A stretch of 48,290 nucleotides of DNA from Clostridium sp. (GCF_030532265.1 NZ_JAUNLM010000013.1:1-48290), one strand, 5' to 3'; counted from the stretch's first letter, positions 34,419-45,237 are shown. Notes: generated from the letters alone by a model not told the origin. Program-made: numbers and translations.

Positions 34419-36779
34419 TTACTTTAATATAACTACAGTGACTCCATCTCCCCCTTCACCATACACTCCTAATCTATGTGACTTTACATGAGGATGTCTC
34501 TTTAACATATCATTTATAGCTTTTCTAAGTATTCCTGTTCCTTTACCATGAACTATTGTAACTTCACCTAAATTAGCCATATAAGCATCATCTAAATATT
34601 TATCCGCTCTATAACATGCTTCTTCTGCATCTAACCCTCTAAGATCTACTCTTGATGATACAGAACTTAAATTTAATTTCACTTCCCTCTTTTTCTTTTC
34701 TTTTTTCTTTGTATTAGGATTATTTATAGCTCTTAGATCTTTAGCTTTAGCTGTTATTTTCATTATGCCTGCCTCTACTAAAACTTCACCTTTATTATCT
34801 GGAAGAGATAATACTGTTACATTCTGATTCAATGATGGAAGATATGCCTCCATTCCAAGTTTTATATTTTTTATTTCTTCTCCTTTTTGTTCTTTTTGCT
34901 TATAAATTTCATTTTCTTTATTTTCTAAACTTTCTCTAAGTTTTCTTCTCTCTTCTTCAAGCCTACTTCTTCCACCGCCTGATATTCCTAACTTTTCAAG
35001 TTCCCTCATAGCTTTTAATATATCATCAGCTTCTTCTTTTGCATCTGATATTATATTTTTCGCTTCTTGCCTTGCTTCCATATAAACTTTATCTCTAGTT
35101 TTATCTAACTTCTTAAGTTTTTCTTCAAATTTTTTCTTTAATTCATTAGCTTCTTCTTTTATTTTTAAAGCTTCTCTAGCATCTCTTTTAGCTATTATAC
35201 TTTTTTCTTGAAGTTCTCTTATTAAATCTTCAAATTGTAGGTTTTCATTAGATATAAATTCTTTTGCAGAATTTATTACATCTTCATTTAATCCTAATCT
35301 TCTTGATATTTCAAAAGCATTAGATTTACCTGGAACACCTATTAAAAGTCTATATGTTGGCTTTAATGTTTTTACATCAAATTCAACTGAAGCATTCTCT
35401 ACATCTTTATTTTTAAGAGCATATCCTTTAAGTTCACTATAATGGGTAGTTGCAATAACTTTAGTTCCTCTAGCTTTTAAATTATCTATTATTGCAGCAG
35501 CAAGTGCAGCTCCTTCTGTTGGATCTGTTCCTGCACCTAATTCATCAAAAAGCACTAAAGATTCTTTAGTTGCTTTCTTCATTATATCTACTATATTAGT
35601 CATATGCGATGAAAATGTTGAAAGAGATTGTTCTATACTTTGTTCATCACCTATATCTGCAAATATTTCTTTATAATATGCAATAGTTGAACCTTCCTTA
35701 GCAGGTATTAAAAGTCCAGACATTCCCATAAGATGTATTAATCCTACTGTTTTTAATGTTACTGTTTTACCTCCTGTATTAGGTCCAGTAATCATTATTA
35801 CATTATATTCATCACCTAAATATATATCTGAAGATATAACTTCTTTTGGATTTATAAGTGGGTGCCTTGCACTTATAATATCAAATCTTCCATCATCACT
35901 AACATTAGGATAAGTCCCATCAATACTAGATGCATATGCACCTTTAGCAAATATAAAATCTAATTTACCTAATATTTCATTATTGCTTTTACATATATTT
36001 ATATTGTTTGCTATTTTAAGTGACAAATCTTGAAGTATTCTTTCTATCTCAGCCTTTTCTTTTAACATAAGCTCCTTAATTTCATTATTTAAATTAACAA
36101 GACTCATAGGCTCTATAAAAAGAGTTGCTCCTGTTGAACTTTGATCATGTACAATACCTGGCACCTGACCTTTATATTCTACCTTTACAGGTAAAACATA
36201 TCTTTCACCTCTCATAGTATAAAGAGTTTCTTGAAGATATTTTGAATAACTTCTAACAATACTATTTATCTTTTCTCTAACTGAAGAATTTTTTTCTTTT
36301 AAATTTCTTCTCAAACTTCTTAAAGTGGCAGATGCCCTGTCACTTATTTCATCTTCTGATACAATTGCTCTTTCTATATAATCTTCCAAATCCTTTAAAG
36401 GTTCCAATATATATGCTAAATCTTCAATTCTTTCAAAAGCTAATTCTTCTTCTTCTCTTTTAACATACTCTTTAAATCTTCTAGAACACTTTAACATATT
36501 GCCAACTCTTAATATTTGTCCAGCTGATAATACTCCACCCTTTCCAGCTCTTTCTATAGCTTCTCTTACATCATATAACCCTTCAAAAGGTGGTGCTCCC
36601 TTTGAAACTAACATATCAAGTGCTTCTTTTGTTTCCTTTAATGCCATTTCCATCTCATATTTAGTTTCATAAGGAACAAGTTCATCTATAATCTTTCTTC
36701 CCATTTGTGTTTTAGAATATTTTTTTAAATTTTCCTTTACTTTTTTAAATTCTAATACTCTAAATGTTCTATCATTCAT
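34419..36779 (-). CDS. mutS2: MutS2 endonuclease/ribosome-rescue ATPase
   Basis: MutS2 proteins lack the mismatch-binding domain. Bacillus MutS2 (RqcU) senses collided ribosomes and splits them. The 786 residues have the lever/core region, the ABC ATPase with Walker A TGPNTGGKTVTLKT (about 330) and Walker B ESLVLFDELGAGTDPTEGAA (about 405), a coiled coil (about 515-620), and a C-terminal Smr domain with DLRGLDAEEA and HGKGTG. It lies three bases after the U32 gene. The AGAGGTG ribosome binding site is inside the end of that gene. Confidence 0.96.
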   Translation of the reverse strand: MNDRTFRVLEFKKVKENLKKYSKTQMGRKIIDELVPYETKYEMEMALKETKEALDMLVSKGAPPFEGLYDVREAIERAGKGGVLSAGQILRVGNMLKCSRRFKEYVKREEEELAFERIEDLAYILEPLKDLEDYIERAIVSEDEISDRASATLRSLRRNLKEKNSSVREKINSIVRSYSKYLQETLYTMRGERYVLPVKVEYKGQVPGIVHDQSSTGATLFIEPMSLVNLNNEIKELMLKEKAEIERILQDLSLKIANNINICKSNNEILGKLDFIFAKGAYASSIDGTYPNVSDDGRFDIISARHPLINPKEVISSDIYLGDEYNVIMITGPNTGGKTVTLKTVGLIHLMGMSGLLIPAKEGSTIAYYKEIFADIGDEQSIEQSLSTFSSHMTNIVDIMKKATKESLVLFDELGAGTDPTEGAALAAAIIDNLKARGTKVIATTHYSELKGYALKNKDVENASVEFDVKTLKPTYRLLIGVPGKSNAFEISRRLGLNEDVINSAKEFISNENLQFEDLIRELQEKSIIAKRDAREALKIKEEANELKKKFEEKLKKLDKTRDKVYMEARQEAKNIISDAKEEADDILKAMRELEKLGISGGGRSRLEEERRKLRESLENKENEIYKQKEQKGEEIKNIKLGMEAYLPSLNQNVTVLSLPDNKGEVLVEAGIMKITAKAKDLRAINNPNTKKKEKKKREVKLNLSSVSSRVDLRGLDAEEACYRADKYLDDAYMANLGEVTIVHGKGTGILRKAINDMLKRHPHVKSHRLGVYGEGGDGVTVVILK

Positions 36780-36782
36780 CTT

Positions 36783-39125
36783 TTATTCTACACCTCTTCT
36801 GTAATGACCTTTTGTGTAATCTTTAACATCTATAACTTTTTTGTTATTAAATTCATTAATTACTTTTCTTACTTCATCTATTGTCTCATCTGTAAAATCT
36901 AATCTTAAACAATTTATCCCCATATCTTTTAAATCATCGATTTCTTCTATTAAATTTAAAGGAAGAGAATTTAATATATAACTTCTACAAAATACATCTG
37001 TCATAATACTAAACTTTTCATTTACTCTATCAATCAAAGTATATATGTCTTTTTCACAAGCTCTATTACAACTTTTATTTGTATCTTTTAAACCAAATGT
37101 ACTTCCTATAGGGCAATATTCACTAACCATAAGTTCAGTTTTTCCATATATCATTTTAGCACAATTATATTTTGAACTCTTTAATAATGCTTTTATTTCT
37201 TTTCTATTTAATTCTTCACTAACTGTAATTATATCTAAATCTTCTTTAAAGAAATTTAAAGCCTCACTATTAAATATGTTTAATTTATAGTCACCTATAA
37301 TTTTCAATTCATTTTTATATTTATTTATTATACCTACATTTGATGTTAAAATACCACAAATATAAGGTTTTACTTTTTCTATAATATTTACAACTGAGCT
37401 AAATTCACTTTTTATTATATTAGGTAATTTAAGTATTAATTTATTTGTTTTACTATATTCTTTTAAATCATCTATTTTAATTGAATTTTTGTATCTACTA
37501 AATATATCTACTGCAATATACTCAAAATCTTTTTTTAATTCATTAAATTGATCTTTTAATATAACCTTCGGCAAAACATCTATAGCTTTAATTTCCTTAG
37601 AAATATTTTTAACTTCTACTTCTTTACCATATCTATTTCTTCTATACTTAGAACATTCACCTTTTACTATTTTCTCAAATAAAGCTCTTCTTAATTCATT
37701 AAGGTCTCCTATTCTTATAAACCCGTTATCAAAATCAATAAAATTAATTTTATTAAATTTATAAGGATAATCACCAGATTTAAATAATGCTTTTTCAATT
37801 CTTTCTTTATCTAAAGGCCTATTTGTAGCTTCTTCAACTATTTCCCCTGAAACTTCATAGTAATTATCATTAAATAAAGCACCTAATTTCAATTTCTCAT
37901 TAACTTTAAATGTTACATATCCTTCTAATTCTATTTTTCTACCATACGGTTTAACAGTTTCAGAAAGTTCAAGAGTTAATTTTTTATCTGACATTTTATA
38001 TAAAAAATCACCTTTTTTATAATCTATAGGAAAAAGTTTTACTTTATCACCTTTTTTAGCTTCTTTAATTTCATTTTTATTTTTTATTATTTTACTTAAA
38101 GTAAAACCACCATCATTTACTCTTATTCCATCACCTAAAGATATATCTCTTTCTAATATTACTTCTCCATTTTCTAATACTTTTCCTAATATAACACCTG
38201 TATTTTTAGGAAAATTATAACTCATCATATCTCTACCAACATCTTTTTTTAAATAAGCCTTAGAAAAACCTTCTCTATTAAAAAGCTGTAATAATTCATC
38301 TTTTCCAATCTTTACATCAAATTTTTCATGAAAAAGTTCTTTATCTACTGCTTTTCTGTAATTTCTAACTACACCAGCAACATACTCTGGCCTTTTCATT
38401 CGACCTTCTATTTTTAAAGAATACGTTCCACTATTAATTATATCTTTAACATCTTCTATAGTACACATATCTTTTGGAGATAATAAATAGCCTCTTTTTT
38501 CTCCAGATTTTCTTGATTTTAATGTATACTCCATTCTACAAGGTTGTGCACATCTTCCTCTATTTCCACTTCTTCCACCAATCATAGAACTCATTAAGCA
38601 TTGTCCTGAATAACATACACAAAGTGCTCCATGAACAAACATTTCTGTTTCTATTTTTAAATCTTTTGATATATGCTTTATTTCTTCAAAAGTTAATTCT
38701 CTTGATAATACTATTCTATGAAAGCCTCTCTCTTTAAAGTAAAGCGCACCTTCACCATTATGTATTGTCATTTGAGTAGAAGCATGTAATTCAAAATCAC
38801 TATATTTTTCTTTTATTAATTTAACTAAACCTAGGTCTTGTATTATAAGTGCATCTACTCCTATTTCATATAAATAACCTGCATATTTTAAAGCCTTTTG
38901 CAGTTCTTCTTCCTTTAATAAAGTATTCATAGTAACATATACTTTTACTCCATAGCTATGTGCATAATCTATAGCTTTTTTCATATTCTCATTATCAAAG
39001 TTAGATGCATATGCTCTTGCTGAAAATTTATTTCCGCCTAAGTATATAGCATCTGCACCATTATTTATTGCAGCATAAAGACTTTCCATACTTCCTGCTG
39101 GTGCTAAAACTTCTATTTTGTTCAT
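36783..39125 (-). CDS. U32-family protein with C-terminal DUF3656 (RlhA-like)
   Basis: U32 'peptidases' are mainly iron-sulfur RNA hydroxylases. RlhA, which hydroxylates 23S C2501 in E. coli, shares the DUF3656 extension. The 780 residues show EVLAPAGSMESLYAAI at the start, the conserved YSGQCLMSS...GRCAQPCRMEY cysteine pattern (about 168-200), and a late CNRACEKD. The 450-600 region is the DUF3656-type insertion. An ATG at 39131 overlaps AGGAGAG; the one at 39125 is better spaced. It is paired with mutS2. Confidence 0.85.
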   Translation of the reverse strand: MNKIEVLAPAGSMESLYAAINNGADAIYLGGNKFSARAYASNFDNENMKKAIDYAHSYGVKVYVTMNTLLKEEELQKALKYAGYLYEIGVDALIIQDLGLVKLIKEKYSDFELHASTQMTIHNGEGALYFKERGFHRIVLSRELTFEEIKHISKDLKIETEMFVHGALCVCYSGQCLMSSMIGGRSGNRGRCAQPCRMEYTLKSRKSGEKRGYLLSPKDMCTIEDVKDIINSGTYSLKIEGRMKRPEYVAGVVRNYRKAVDKELFHEKFDVKIGKDELLQLFNREGFSKAYLKKDVGRDMMSYNFPKNTGVILGKVLENGEVILERDISLGDGIRVNDGGFTLSKIIKNKNEIKEAKKGDKVKLFPIDYKKGDFLYKMSDKKLTLELSETVKPYGRKIELEGYVTFKVNEKLKLGALFNDNYYEVSGEIVEEATNRPLDKERIEKALFKSGDYPYKFNKINFIDFDNGFIRIGDLNELRRALFEKIVKGECSKYRRNRYGKEVEVKNISKEIKAIDVLPKVILKDQFNELKKDFEYIAVDIFSRYKNSIKIDDLKEYSKTNKLILKLPNIIKSEFSSVVNIIEKVKPYICGILTSNVGIINKYKNELKIIGDYKLNIFNSEALNFFKEDLDIITVSEELNRKEIKALLKSSKYNCAKMIYGKTELMVSEYCPIGSTFGLKDTNKSCNRACEKDIYTLIDRVNEKFSIMTDVFCRSYILNSLPLNLIEEIDDLKDMGINCLRLDFTDETIDEVRKVINEFNNKKVIDVKDYTKGHYRRGVE

Positions 39126-39201
39126 TTTCATCTCTCCTAAATTTTTAAAAAATAATTTCTCCTATGTATTATTTTAGTTTAACTTATAAACACACAAAAA
39201 T

Positions 39202-39236
39202 AAAGTACTGAGCAAAATTTAGTTACTCAGCACTTT
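39202..39236 (-). terminator. Terminator after the zapA-like gene
   Basis: An 11-bp stem with one G-U pair (39202-39212 with 39226-39236) and a 13-base loop is followed on the minus strand by ATTTTTG. It lies four bases after the stop codon of the zapA-like gene. Confidence 0.7.
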
Positions 39237-39240
39237 ATGA

Positions 39241-40518
39241 TTACTTTCTCTTTAATAAAACAGGCTCATTTTTAGCTTTTACCTTAGTAACTTCTATTTG
39301 AGCATCTATAAGCTTCTTTTCTAAATCTAAAATTTTATATTTACTAGTTTGAAGTGCTATTCTTGTGCTTTTTCCAGCTTCCATAAGTTTATTTCTGTCT
39401 TCCTTATACTTACAAGCCTTTTCTGTTAACTCTTCTATAATTGATTTCTTATCATTTATATCTTTATTTAAAGTTTCTATTTCTATTTTAAGATTTTCTA
39501 TCTCATTATTTTTTTCATTTTCTATACTATTAAAGTTATCTATTGTATCACGATTTTTTCTCATCTCATCTTTTAGTGAATTATTTAACTTTTCTTTTTC
39601 TGCAATTAGTAAGTTTAACTTTTCCTCGTTTTTATCTAATACATTAGATAAAGTTTTATTTTTATCTTCATATTCATTTATAATATCTTCATTATTTTTT
39701 ATTTCTACGTTCAGTTCTCTAATCTTTCCATTTAATTTTCTTATATCTTTTTCTAATATATTTTTTTGTTCTGCTTCTTTGTTTAAGTTTTCTAATAAAT
39801 TAATCTTTTCTTTTTCTATATTTTTAATTTTCTGTTCAAGATTATTATTTATAGTAGAAATATTATTTATTAACTCTTTATTAGTATCATTTTTAGATTC
39901 AAGATCCTTTATCTCTCTATATAATATCTTTTCACTTTCTTCTCTTTCTTTTGTTATTTCTTTTATTCTATTTTTATAAGTTTCATTTTCAGATTTTAAT
40001 ATTCTATTTTCTTCTTTAAGCTTATTTACGTAACTCTTTAAATTTTTTATTTCTTCTTCATTTTCTTTTATCTTAATTTCATTTTTTTCTTTTATTCCTT
40101 TTAAATCAACATTTGATTTATTTAGTTCATCTCTTTCCTTTAGAAGATTATTTCTATCTTCTTTTAAACCATTTATAGTATTTTCTTTTCCATCTATTAT
40201 TTTAGAACTTTCCTCTTTAAATTTTTCTAAGTTAATTTTTACTTCTTCTAAACTTTTATTTAATGCTAGATTTTCTTTTTCTATACTATTTTTTAACTTT
40301 GCTATGTTTCTTAATTCATCATCTGTTTTATATAATATATCTGTAATATTAACAGCTGCTAAAACAGATGCTTGTGAAATACTAAGCATTTTATTTTTAG
40401 CTAGTACCTCTTTTATTCTTTCGTCAACATAAGATGCAATATCTCTTAAATATTCTTCACTTTCTTTACCTTTTAAGTTATAATCTACTCCATTTATGTT
40501 AACCGTAATTTTTACCAT
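39241..40518 (-). CDS. zapA: ZapA with an exceptionally long coiled-coil extension
   Basis: ZapA crosslinks FtsZ filaments at mid-cell. Residues 1-90 are a normal ZapA (KITVNINGVDYNLKGKESEE, then ASYVDERIKEVL and LAAVNITDILY). Most family members end after about 90-140 residues. This one runs on for another ~330 residues of almost unbroken Lys/Glu/Asn/Leu heptads, 425 in all. Longer starts reach 40587, but AGAGGTGGG is positioned for the ATG at 40518. The order pheST-zapA-mutS2 matches Bacillus. The tail could act as a spacer or as a FtsZ-bundling rod, which is inference. Confidence 0.88.
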   Translation of the reverse strand: MVKITVNINGVDYNLKGKESEEYLRDIASYVDERIKEVLAKNKMLSISQASVLAAVNITDILYKTDDELRNIAKLKNSIEKENLALNKSLEEVKINLEKFKEESSKIIDGKENTINGLKEDRNNLLKERDELNKSNVDLKGIKEKNEIKIKENEEEIKNLKSYVNKLKEENRILKSENETYKNRIKEITKEREESEKILYREIKDLESKNDTNKELINNISTINNNLEQKIKNIEKEKINLLENLNKEAEQKNILEKDIRKLNGKIRELNVEIKNNEDIINEYEDKNKTLSNVLDKNEEKLNLLIAEKEKLNNSLKDEMRKNRDTIDNFNSIENEKNNEIENLKIEIETLNKDINDKKSIIEELTEKACKYKEDRNKLMEAGKSTRIALQTSKYKILDLEKKLIDAQIEVTKVKAKNEPVLLKRK

Positions 40519-40631
40519 TATGTCCCACCTCTTAAAATATAATCTTCCTATTATATTAATTATATTTGATATTTTAAGTTTGTACAATTATGTATATTAA
40601 AAAGGTAATTAATTTTATTATTATTTTAAAG

Positions 40632-40661
40632 AAAAGAGGTAGTTTAAAAACTACCTCTTTT
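40632..40661 (-). terminator. Terminator after pheT
   Basis: A perfect 14-bp stem (40632-40645 with 40648-40661) has a two-base spacer, with GAGGTAG as core and U-runs at its ends. It lies directly after the pheT stop and separates it from the zapA-like gene. Confidence 0.85.
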
Positions 40662-40666
40662 AAAAT

Positions 40667-43051
40667 TTATTGTTCTCTTAAAATAGCACCTAATTTATGT
40701 TCAAGTGATCTTAAAATTTTATCATGTACTTTATTTACTTCTTTATCTGTTAAAGTTTTGTTTTCATTTCTATATGTTATTGCGTAAGCAATACTTTTCT
40801 TTCCTTGTGGAACTTGTTCTCCTCTGTAAATATCAAAAAGTTCTACTTTTTCAACAATATTTCCACCAGCTTTTATTATTGAATCTTCTATATCTTGAAC
40901 TAATATATTTTCTTCAACTAAAAGAGCTATATCTCTTGTAACAGCAGGGAATTTTGGTAAAGGTTTATACTTCTTTTCAAGTTCTGAATTTTTATATACT
41001 TCATCTAAATCTATTTCTGCTACAAAACAAGAAGTTTCTATACCAAAGTTTTCAGCTACATCTGGATGTATTTCTCCAAATACTCCAGCCTCAAATTTTC
41101 TACCAACAACAAGTTTTGCTGTTTTCCCTGGATGGAATGTAGGATTTTCTGATTCTCTTAAGAATTTAACGCCTTTAACTCCTAATCCATCAATTAAGTT
41201 TTCAACTATACCTTTTAAATCTAGATAATCTACGTTTCCGTAAATTCCAATAGTTAAAATATTTTTTTCTATTGGTAATTCTGTTTCATCTTCTGAAGGA
41301 ATATAAACTTTTCCTATTTCAAAAAGATAAGCTTCACTATTATTTCTTGTATAATTTCTTGAAAGTGATTCCATCATTGAAGCTAAAGTTGTTGTTCTCA
41401 TAACACTATAATCTTCACCTAAAGGATTTTTGATAGTTACAACTTTTCTTAAATCACTATCTTCACTTAATTCTATCTTATCAAATGCTTTCTTTGATAT
41501 AAATGAATAGCTTATTGATTGATTTAAACCACTAGCTATCATTATATCAACAACTTTTTCATCTAATAATTCTTTCTTATATTTAGCTTCTCTTTCAGTT
41601 TGAGCCTTAAATATTGTACCTTCTATGTTATTATATCCATATATTCTAGCCACTTCTTCTGCTATATCTTCTTTTATAGCTATGTCAATTCTAAATGTTG
41701 GTATTGTAATTTCTAACATATCACCATTTATTTCAGTTTTTAAATCTACTGAATCTAAACATCTTTTCATTTCCTCTATTGAAATATTTGTTCCTAAAAA
41801 TTTATTTATCCAAGTAGAATCAACAGCTATATGTCCTTCTTCTTTTACTTCGTTATATACGTCTATAGTTCCATCTATAACTTCTCCAATACCTAATTCA
41901 CATACTAAAGCACAAGCTCTATCAAGTGCAAGTTTTGCTAAATTTGGATCTATATCTTTTTCAAATCTTGATGAACTTTCTGTTCTAATTCCTAGTTTTT
42001 TAGAGTTTACTCTTATATTAGTTCCTTCAAAATTTGCACATTCAAAATAAATATCTGTTGTGTCTTTTTTTACTTCTGAATTTAATCCACCCATTATTCC
42101 TGCTATCGCAACAGTTTTATCATCATCCTTTATACATAAAACGCTACTATCAAGTTTTCTATTAACTTCATCTAAAGTTACAAACTCTTCACCATCTTTA
42201 GCTCTTTCTACAACTATTTTATTTGACTTAATTTCTCTTTTGTCAAATGCATGCATTGGTTCTCCAGTTTCTAACATAACAAAATTAGTAATGTCAACTA
42301 TATTATTTATAGGTCTAACCCCTGCTTCTAAAAGTCTATCTTGCATCCATTTAGGTGAAGGTCCTATTTTAACATTTCTAACTCCTCTTGCCATATATCT
42401 TCTACATAAAGAATCTCTAACTTCAACTTTCAATTCGTCATTTATGTTACTTCCATCTACAGTTTTATATTGAAAGTTTGGCATTTTATAATTAGTTTTT
42501 AAAGTAGCAGCTGTTTCTCTTGCCATACCTATCATACTTAGGCAATCTGGTCTATTTGATGTTATATCAAAATCTAAAGTTTCTTTCTTAAGACCTAAAT
42601 ATTCTTTTATTTCAACACCTATAGGAGCATCCTCTTCTAATATCATAAGTCCATCAACTTCTTCTTCACCTTTTAAGCCAAGTTCTGCTTCTGAACAAAA
42701 CATACCATTTGATACAACGCCTCTAAGTTTTCCCTTTTTAATTTCTGTTCCATCTGCTAATGTTGATTTATGAAGTGCAACAGGAACCTTGTCTCCAACT
42801 TTCATGTTAGTTGCAGCTGTAACTATTTGTATTTCTTCTCCTCCAATATCAACTTGACATATACTTAATTTTTCAGCATCTGGATGCTTTTCTATAGAAT
42901 TGAATTTACAAACAACAACTCTATTTATATTATCTCCTTGAACTATTATTCCTTCTAAGGCTGAACCTGTAAGAGTTAATAAATCCCCAAGTTCTTTAGC
43001 ACTTACATTTATATCAACATAATCTTTTAGCCAACTATATGGTACTTTCAT
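40667..43051 (-). CDS. pheT: Phenylalanyl-tRNA synthetase beta subunit
   Basis: This is the second subunit of the alpha2-beta2 enzyme. The 794 residues have the EMAP-like tRNA-binding domain (about 40-150, with [19 protein letters not shown]), the B3/B4 editing domain (about 210-390), B5 (about 405-475) and the C-terminal FDX-ACB anticodon-binding domain ending [20 protein letters not shown]. The size and order fit Firmicutes. It follows pheS by about 30 bases with AGGAGG before the ATG. Confidence 0.97.
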   Translation of the reverse strand: MKVPYSWLKDYVDINVSAKELGDLLTLTGSALEGIIVQGDNINRVVVCKFNSIEKHPDAEKLSICQVDIGGEEIQIVTAATNMKVGDKVPVALHKSTLADGTEIKKGKLRGVVSNGMFCSEAELGLKGEEEVDGLMILEEDAPIGVEIKEYLGLKKETLDFDITSNRPDCLSMIGMARETAATLKTNYKMPNFQYKTVDGSNINDELKVEVRDSLCRRYMARGVRNVKIGPSPKWMQDRLLEAGVRPINNIVDITNFVMLETGEPMHAFDKREIKSNKIVVERAKDGEEFVTLDEVNRKLDSSVLCIKDDDKTVAIAGIMGGLNSEVKKDTTDIYFECANFEGTNIRVNSKKLGIRTESSSRFEKDIDPNLAKLALDRACALVCELGIGEVIDGTIDVYNEVKEEGHIAVDSTWINKFLGTNISIEEMKRCLDSVDLKTEINGDMLEITIPTFRIDIAIKEDIAEEVARIYGYNNIEGTIFKAQTEREAKYKKELLDEKVVDIMIASGLNQSISYSFISKKAFDKIELSEDSDLRKVVTIKNPLGEDYSVMRTTTLASMMESLSRNYTRNNSEAYLFEIGKVYIPSEDETELPIEKNILTIGIYGNVDYLDLKGIVENLIDGLGVKGVKFLRESENPTFHPGKTAKLVVGRKFEAGVFGEIHPDVAENFGIETSCFVAEIDLDEVYKNSELEKKYKPLPKFPAVTRDIALLVEENILVQDIEDSIIKAGGNIVEKVELFDIYRGEQVPQGKKSIAYAITYRNENKTLTDKEVNKVHDKILRSLEHKLGAILREQ

Positions 43052-43082
43052 TTAATTTACCTCCTGATTTATTAAATTTTTA

Positions 43083-44102
43083 CTAGAATTGATCTAAAAA
43101 TCTCATATCACTTTCATATAGTAATCTTATATCATCTATTCCATATTTAAGCATTACCATTCTATCTACACCGAATCCGAAAGCAAATCCTGAATATTCT
43201 TCTGGATCTATTCCACAATTTCTTAAAACTTCTGGATGAACCATTCCACAACCTAGTATTTCTATCCATCCACTTCCTTTACAAACTTTACAGCCTTTTC
43301 CACCACAAACAAAGCAAGTAGCATCCATCTCTGCTGAAGGTTCAGTAAATGGGAAATGATGAGGTCTAAATTTAGTTTTTACTTTATCTCCAAACATTTT
43401 CTTTGCAAATAATTCTAATGTTCCTTTTAAATCAGCAAAAGTTACTCCTTTATCAACAACTAAGCCTTCCATTTGATAAAATATAGGTGAATGAGTAGCA
43501 TCAACATCATCTGATCTATAAACTTTTCCTGGTGATATCATTTTTATTGGAAGAGTTTGTTTTTCCATAGTTCTAACTTGAACAGGAGAAGTTTGAGTTC
43601 TTAAAACAAGACTATCATTTATGTAAAAAGTATCTTGTTCACTTCTTGCTGGATGGTCTTTTGGAATATTTAACGCTTCAAAATTATATTTATCAAGTTC
43701 TATTTCTGGACCTTCCTCTATAGTAAATCCCATTGATACAAATATATTTTTCATACTTTGAAGAGTTAAATCTAATGGATGTCTCTTTCCTATTCTATTT
43801 TTCTTTCCTGGTAATGAAATATCTATAATTTCACTTGCTAGCTTTTCATTTTTTTCTTTATTTTTTATTTCTTTAGAAACACTTTCAATTTTTTCTTCTA
43901 ATATACTTTTTACTTCATTAACAAGCTTTCCAACTATAGGTCTTTCCTCTTTAGAAACATCTTTCATACCTCTTAATATAGTTGTAAGTTCTCCTTTTTT
44001 TCCAAGAAATCTTACTCTTATTTCTTCTATTTGAGAAGAAGTATTAGCAGTTTCAATTTCTTTTAATGCTGCTGCTTGAATATTTTTAAGTTTTTCTTGC
44101 AT
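43083..44102 (-). CDS. pheS: Phenylalanyl-tRNA synthetase alpha subunit
   Basis: This is the catalytic subunit that charges tRNA-Phe. The 339 residues have an N-terminal coiled coil (about 1-90) and the class II core with [12 protein letters not shown] (motif 2) and [18 protein letters not shown] (motif 3). An insertion [17 protein letters not shown] (about 254-270) carries four cysteines that may bind zinc. A TTG at 44108 adds two residues; the ATG at 44102, nine bases after AAAGGAG, is preferred. It is controlled by a phenylalanine T-box. Confidence 0.97.
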   Translation of the reverse strand: MQEKLKNIQAAALKEIETANTSSQIEEIRVRFLGKKGELTTILRGMKDVSKEERPIVGKLVNEVKSILEEKIESVSKEIKNKEKNEKLASEIIDISLPGKKNRIGKRHPLDLTLQSMKNIFVSMGFTIEEGPEIELDKYNFEALNIPKDHPARSEQDTFYINDSLVLRTQTSPVQVRTMEKQTLPIKMISPGKVYRSDDVDATHSPIFYQMEGLVVDKGVTFADLKGTLELFAKKMFGDKVKTKFRPHHFPFTEPSAEMDATCFVCGGKGCKVCKGSGWIEILGCGMVHPEVLRNCGIDPEEYSGFAFGFGVDRMVMLKYGIDDIRLLYESDMRFLDQF

Positions 44103-44141
44103 ATTCAAAATCTCCTTTCTTTAAAAACAATATTTTTTTAC

Positions 44142-44405
44142 AATAAAAAAACCGCCCCTAAAAAGGGACGGAATATCCGCGTTACCACCCTAATTGGTTT
44201 AATAAAATGAACTTTACTAAACCCAACTCGTAAATATAACGGTTTTAACCGCTAACCACTACTTTAATTAAATTTCGCAGTTAGAACTCCAGAGTGAACT
44301 TCAGAATAAAACTTTTAAAATAGCTTACAGTCAACGGCTATTTCTCCCTTAAAAAGTTATTTATACCTACTCTCTCTTTCTTAGTCTTTTAATGTAATTT
44401 TATAC
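44142..44405 (-). promoter_or_regulatory. T-box riboswitch leader of pheST
   Basis: This leader reads uncharged tRNA-Phe. On the minus strand the T-box core AGGGTGGTAACGCGG (44191-44177) is directly followed by the terminator CCGTCCC...GGGGCGG and a U-run (44171-44142). The upstream ~200 bases supply stem I. The likely specifier is TTC (44298-44296) in GAAGTTCACTC. Uncharged tRNA-Phe would pair with the specifier and the T-box bulge and prevent termination. The specifier choice is by eye, not by folding. Confidence 0.93.
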
Positions 44406-44411
44406 TATTAG

Positions 44412-44440
44412 ATTATACATATTATTAATCAAAATTTCAA
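44412..44440 (-). promoter_or_regulatory. Promoter of the pheST T-box leader
   Basis: On the minus strand TTGAAA (44440-44435), a 17-base spacer and TATAAT (44417-44412). The -35 begins four bases after the trmH stop codon, and the predicted start near 44405 opens the T-box leader. Confidence 0.8.
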
Positions 44441-44443
44441 TAG

Positions 44444-45220
44444 TTATCTTATTTGTCTTACTCTTTCATAAATAATAATAGATGCTGCCACTCCAACATT
44501 TAAAGATTCTGCTCCGCCAGGCATAGGAATTTTTACTTTTTTATCAGAAATATTATATATCTCTTTTGATACACCGTTTCCTTCATTTCCAACAGTAATT
44601 ATAATATTTCCTGTCAAATCCTCATTAAAAAAATCTTTGCTTCCTTCAAGTGAAGTAGAAACAATTGAAAATCCTTTATTTTTTAAATTCATTATATTTT
44701 TCAAATCTTCATCTTCTTGAATTATTGGTATATAAAACATAGAACCCATTGTAGATCTTATAGTTTTATCATTATATATATCTACAGTTCCTTTAGTTAA
44801 TATAACTCCATCTATATTAGCTGCATGAGCTGTTCTTATTATAGTTCCTAAATTCCCAGGATCTTGAACTTTATCACAAAGCAAATAAAAACTACCATTT
44901 AACTTTCTATCATTGTTATCCATACATATAACTGCAAGTATACCTTGAGGGTGTTCTGTTTGAGTACAGTCTAAAAATAAATCATTATTTAATCCAAAAA
45001 TTTTACCTTCATAATTATATTTTTGCAATAATTCTTCTGCTTTATATTTAGCACCTTCTGTAAAAAATATACAATCTATTTTTGTATTAGCTTTTAATGC
45101 TTCCTCTACAAGTCTAAAACCTTCGATTAAATACTTTTTTGCTTTATTTCTATTTTTTCTCTCTTTTAATTTTTTTATTTCTTTATATATAGCATTTTCT
45201 TTACTTTCTATATAAATCAA
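44444..45220 (-). CDS. TrmH/SpoU-family RNA 2'-O-methyltransferase
   Basis: This is a SPOUT enzyme predicted to methylate a ribose in rRNA or tRNA. The 258 residues contain an N-terminal substrate-binding domain (about 1-95) and the trefoil-knot domain with DPGNLGTIIRTAHAANID (about 117-134), TVGNEGNGVSKEI and the C-terminal SLNVGVAASIIIYERVRQ. The location between rplT and pheS matches the Bacillus ysgA locus. It follows ktrA by 17 bases and likely shares its transcript. The target is not readable. Confidence 0.92.
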   Translation of the reverse strand: MIYIESKENAIYKEIKKLKERKNRNKAKKYLIEGFRLVEEALKANTKIDCIFFTEGAKYKAEELLQKYNYEGKIFGLNNDLFLDCTQTEHPQGILAVICMDNNDRKLNGSFYLLCDKVQDPGNLGTIIRTAHAANIDGVILTKGTVDIYNDKTIRSTMGSMFYIPIIQEDEDLKNIMNLKNKGFSIVSTSLEGSKDFFNEDLTGNIIITVGNEGNGVSKEIYNISDKKVKIPMPGGAESLNVGVAASIIIYERVRQIR

Positions 45221-45237
45221 TGTAATTACCTCGTCAA

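Noticed and set aside
39365-39979. Plus-strand open frame of 204 codons opposite the ZapA coiled coil
   Set aside because: Its Ser/Phe/Leu-rich sequence is the antisense image of Lys/Glu/Asn heptads; no ribosome binding site and no recognisable domain.
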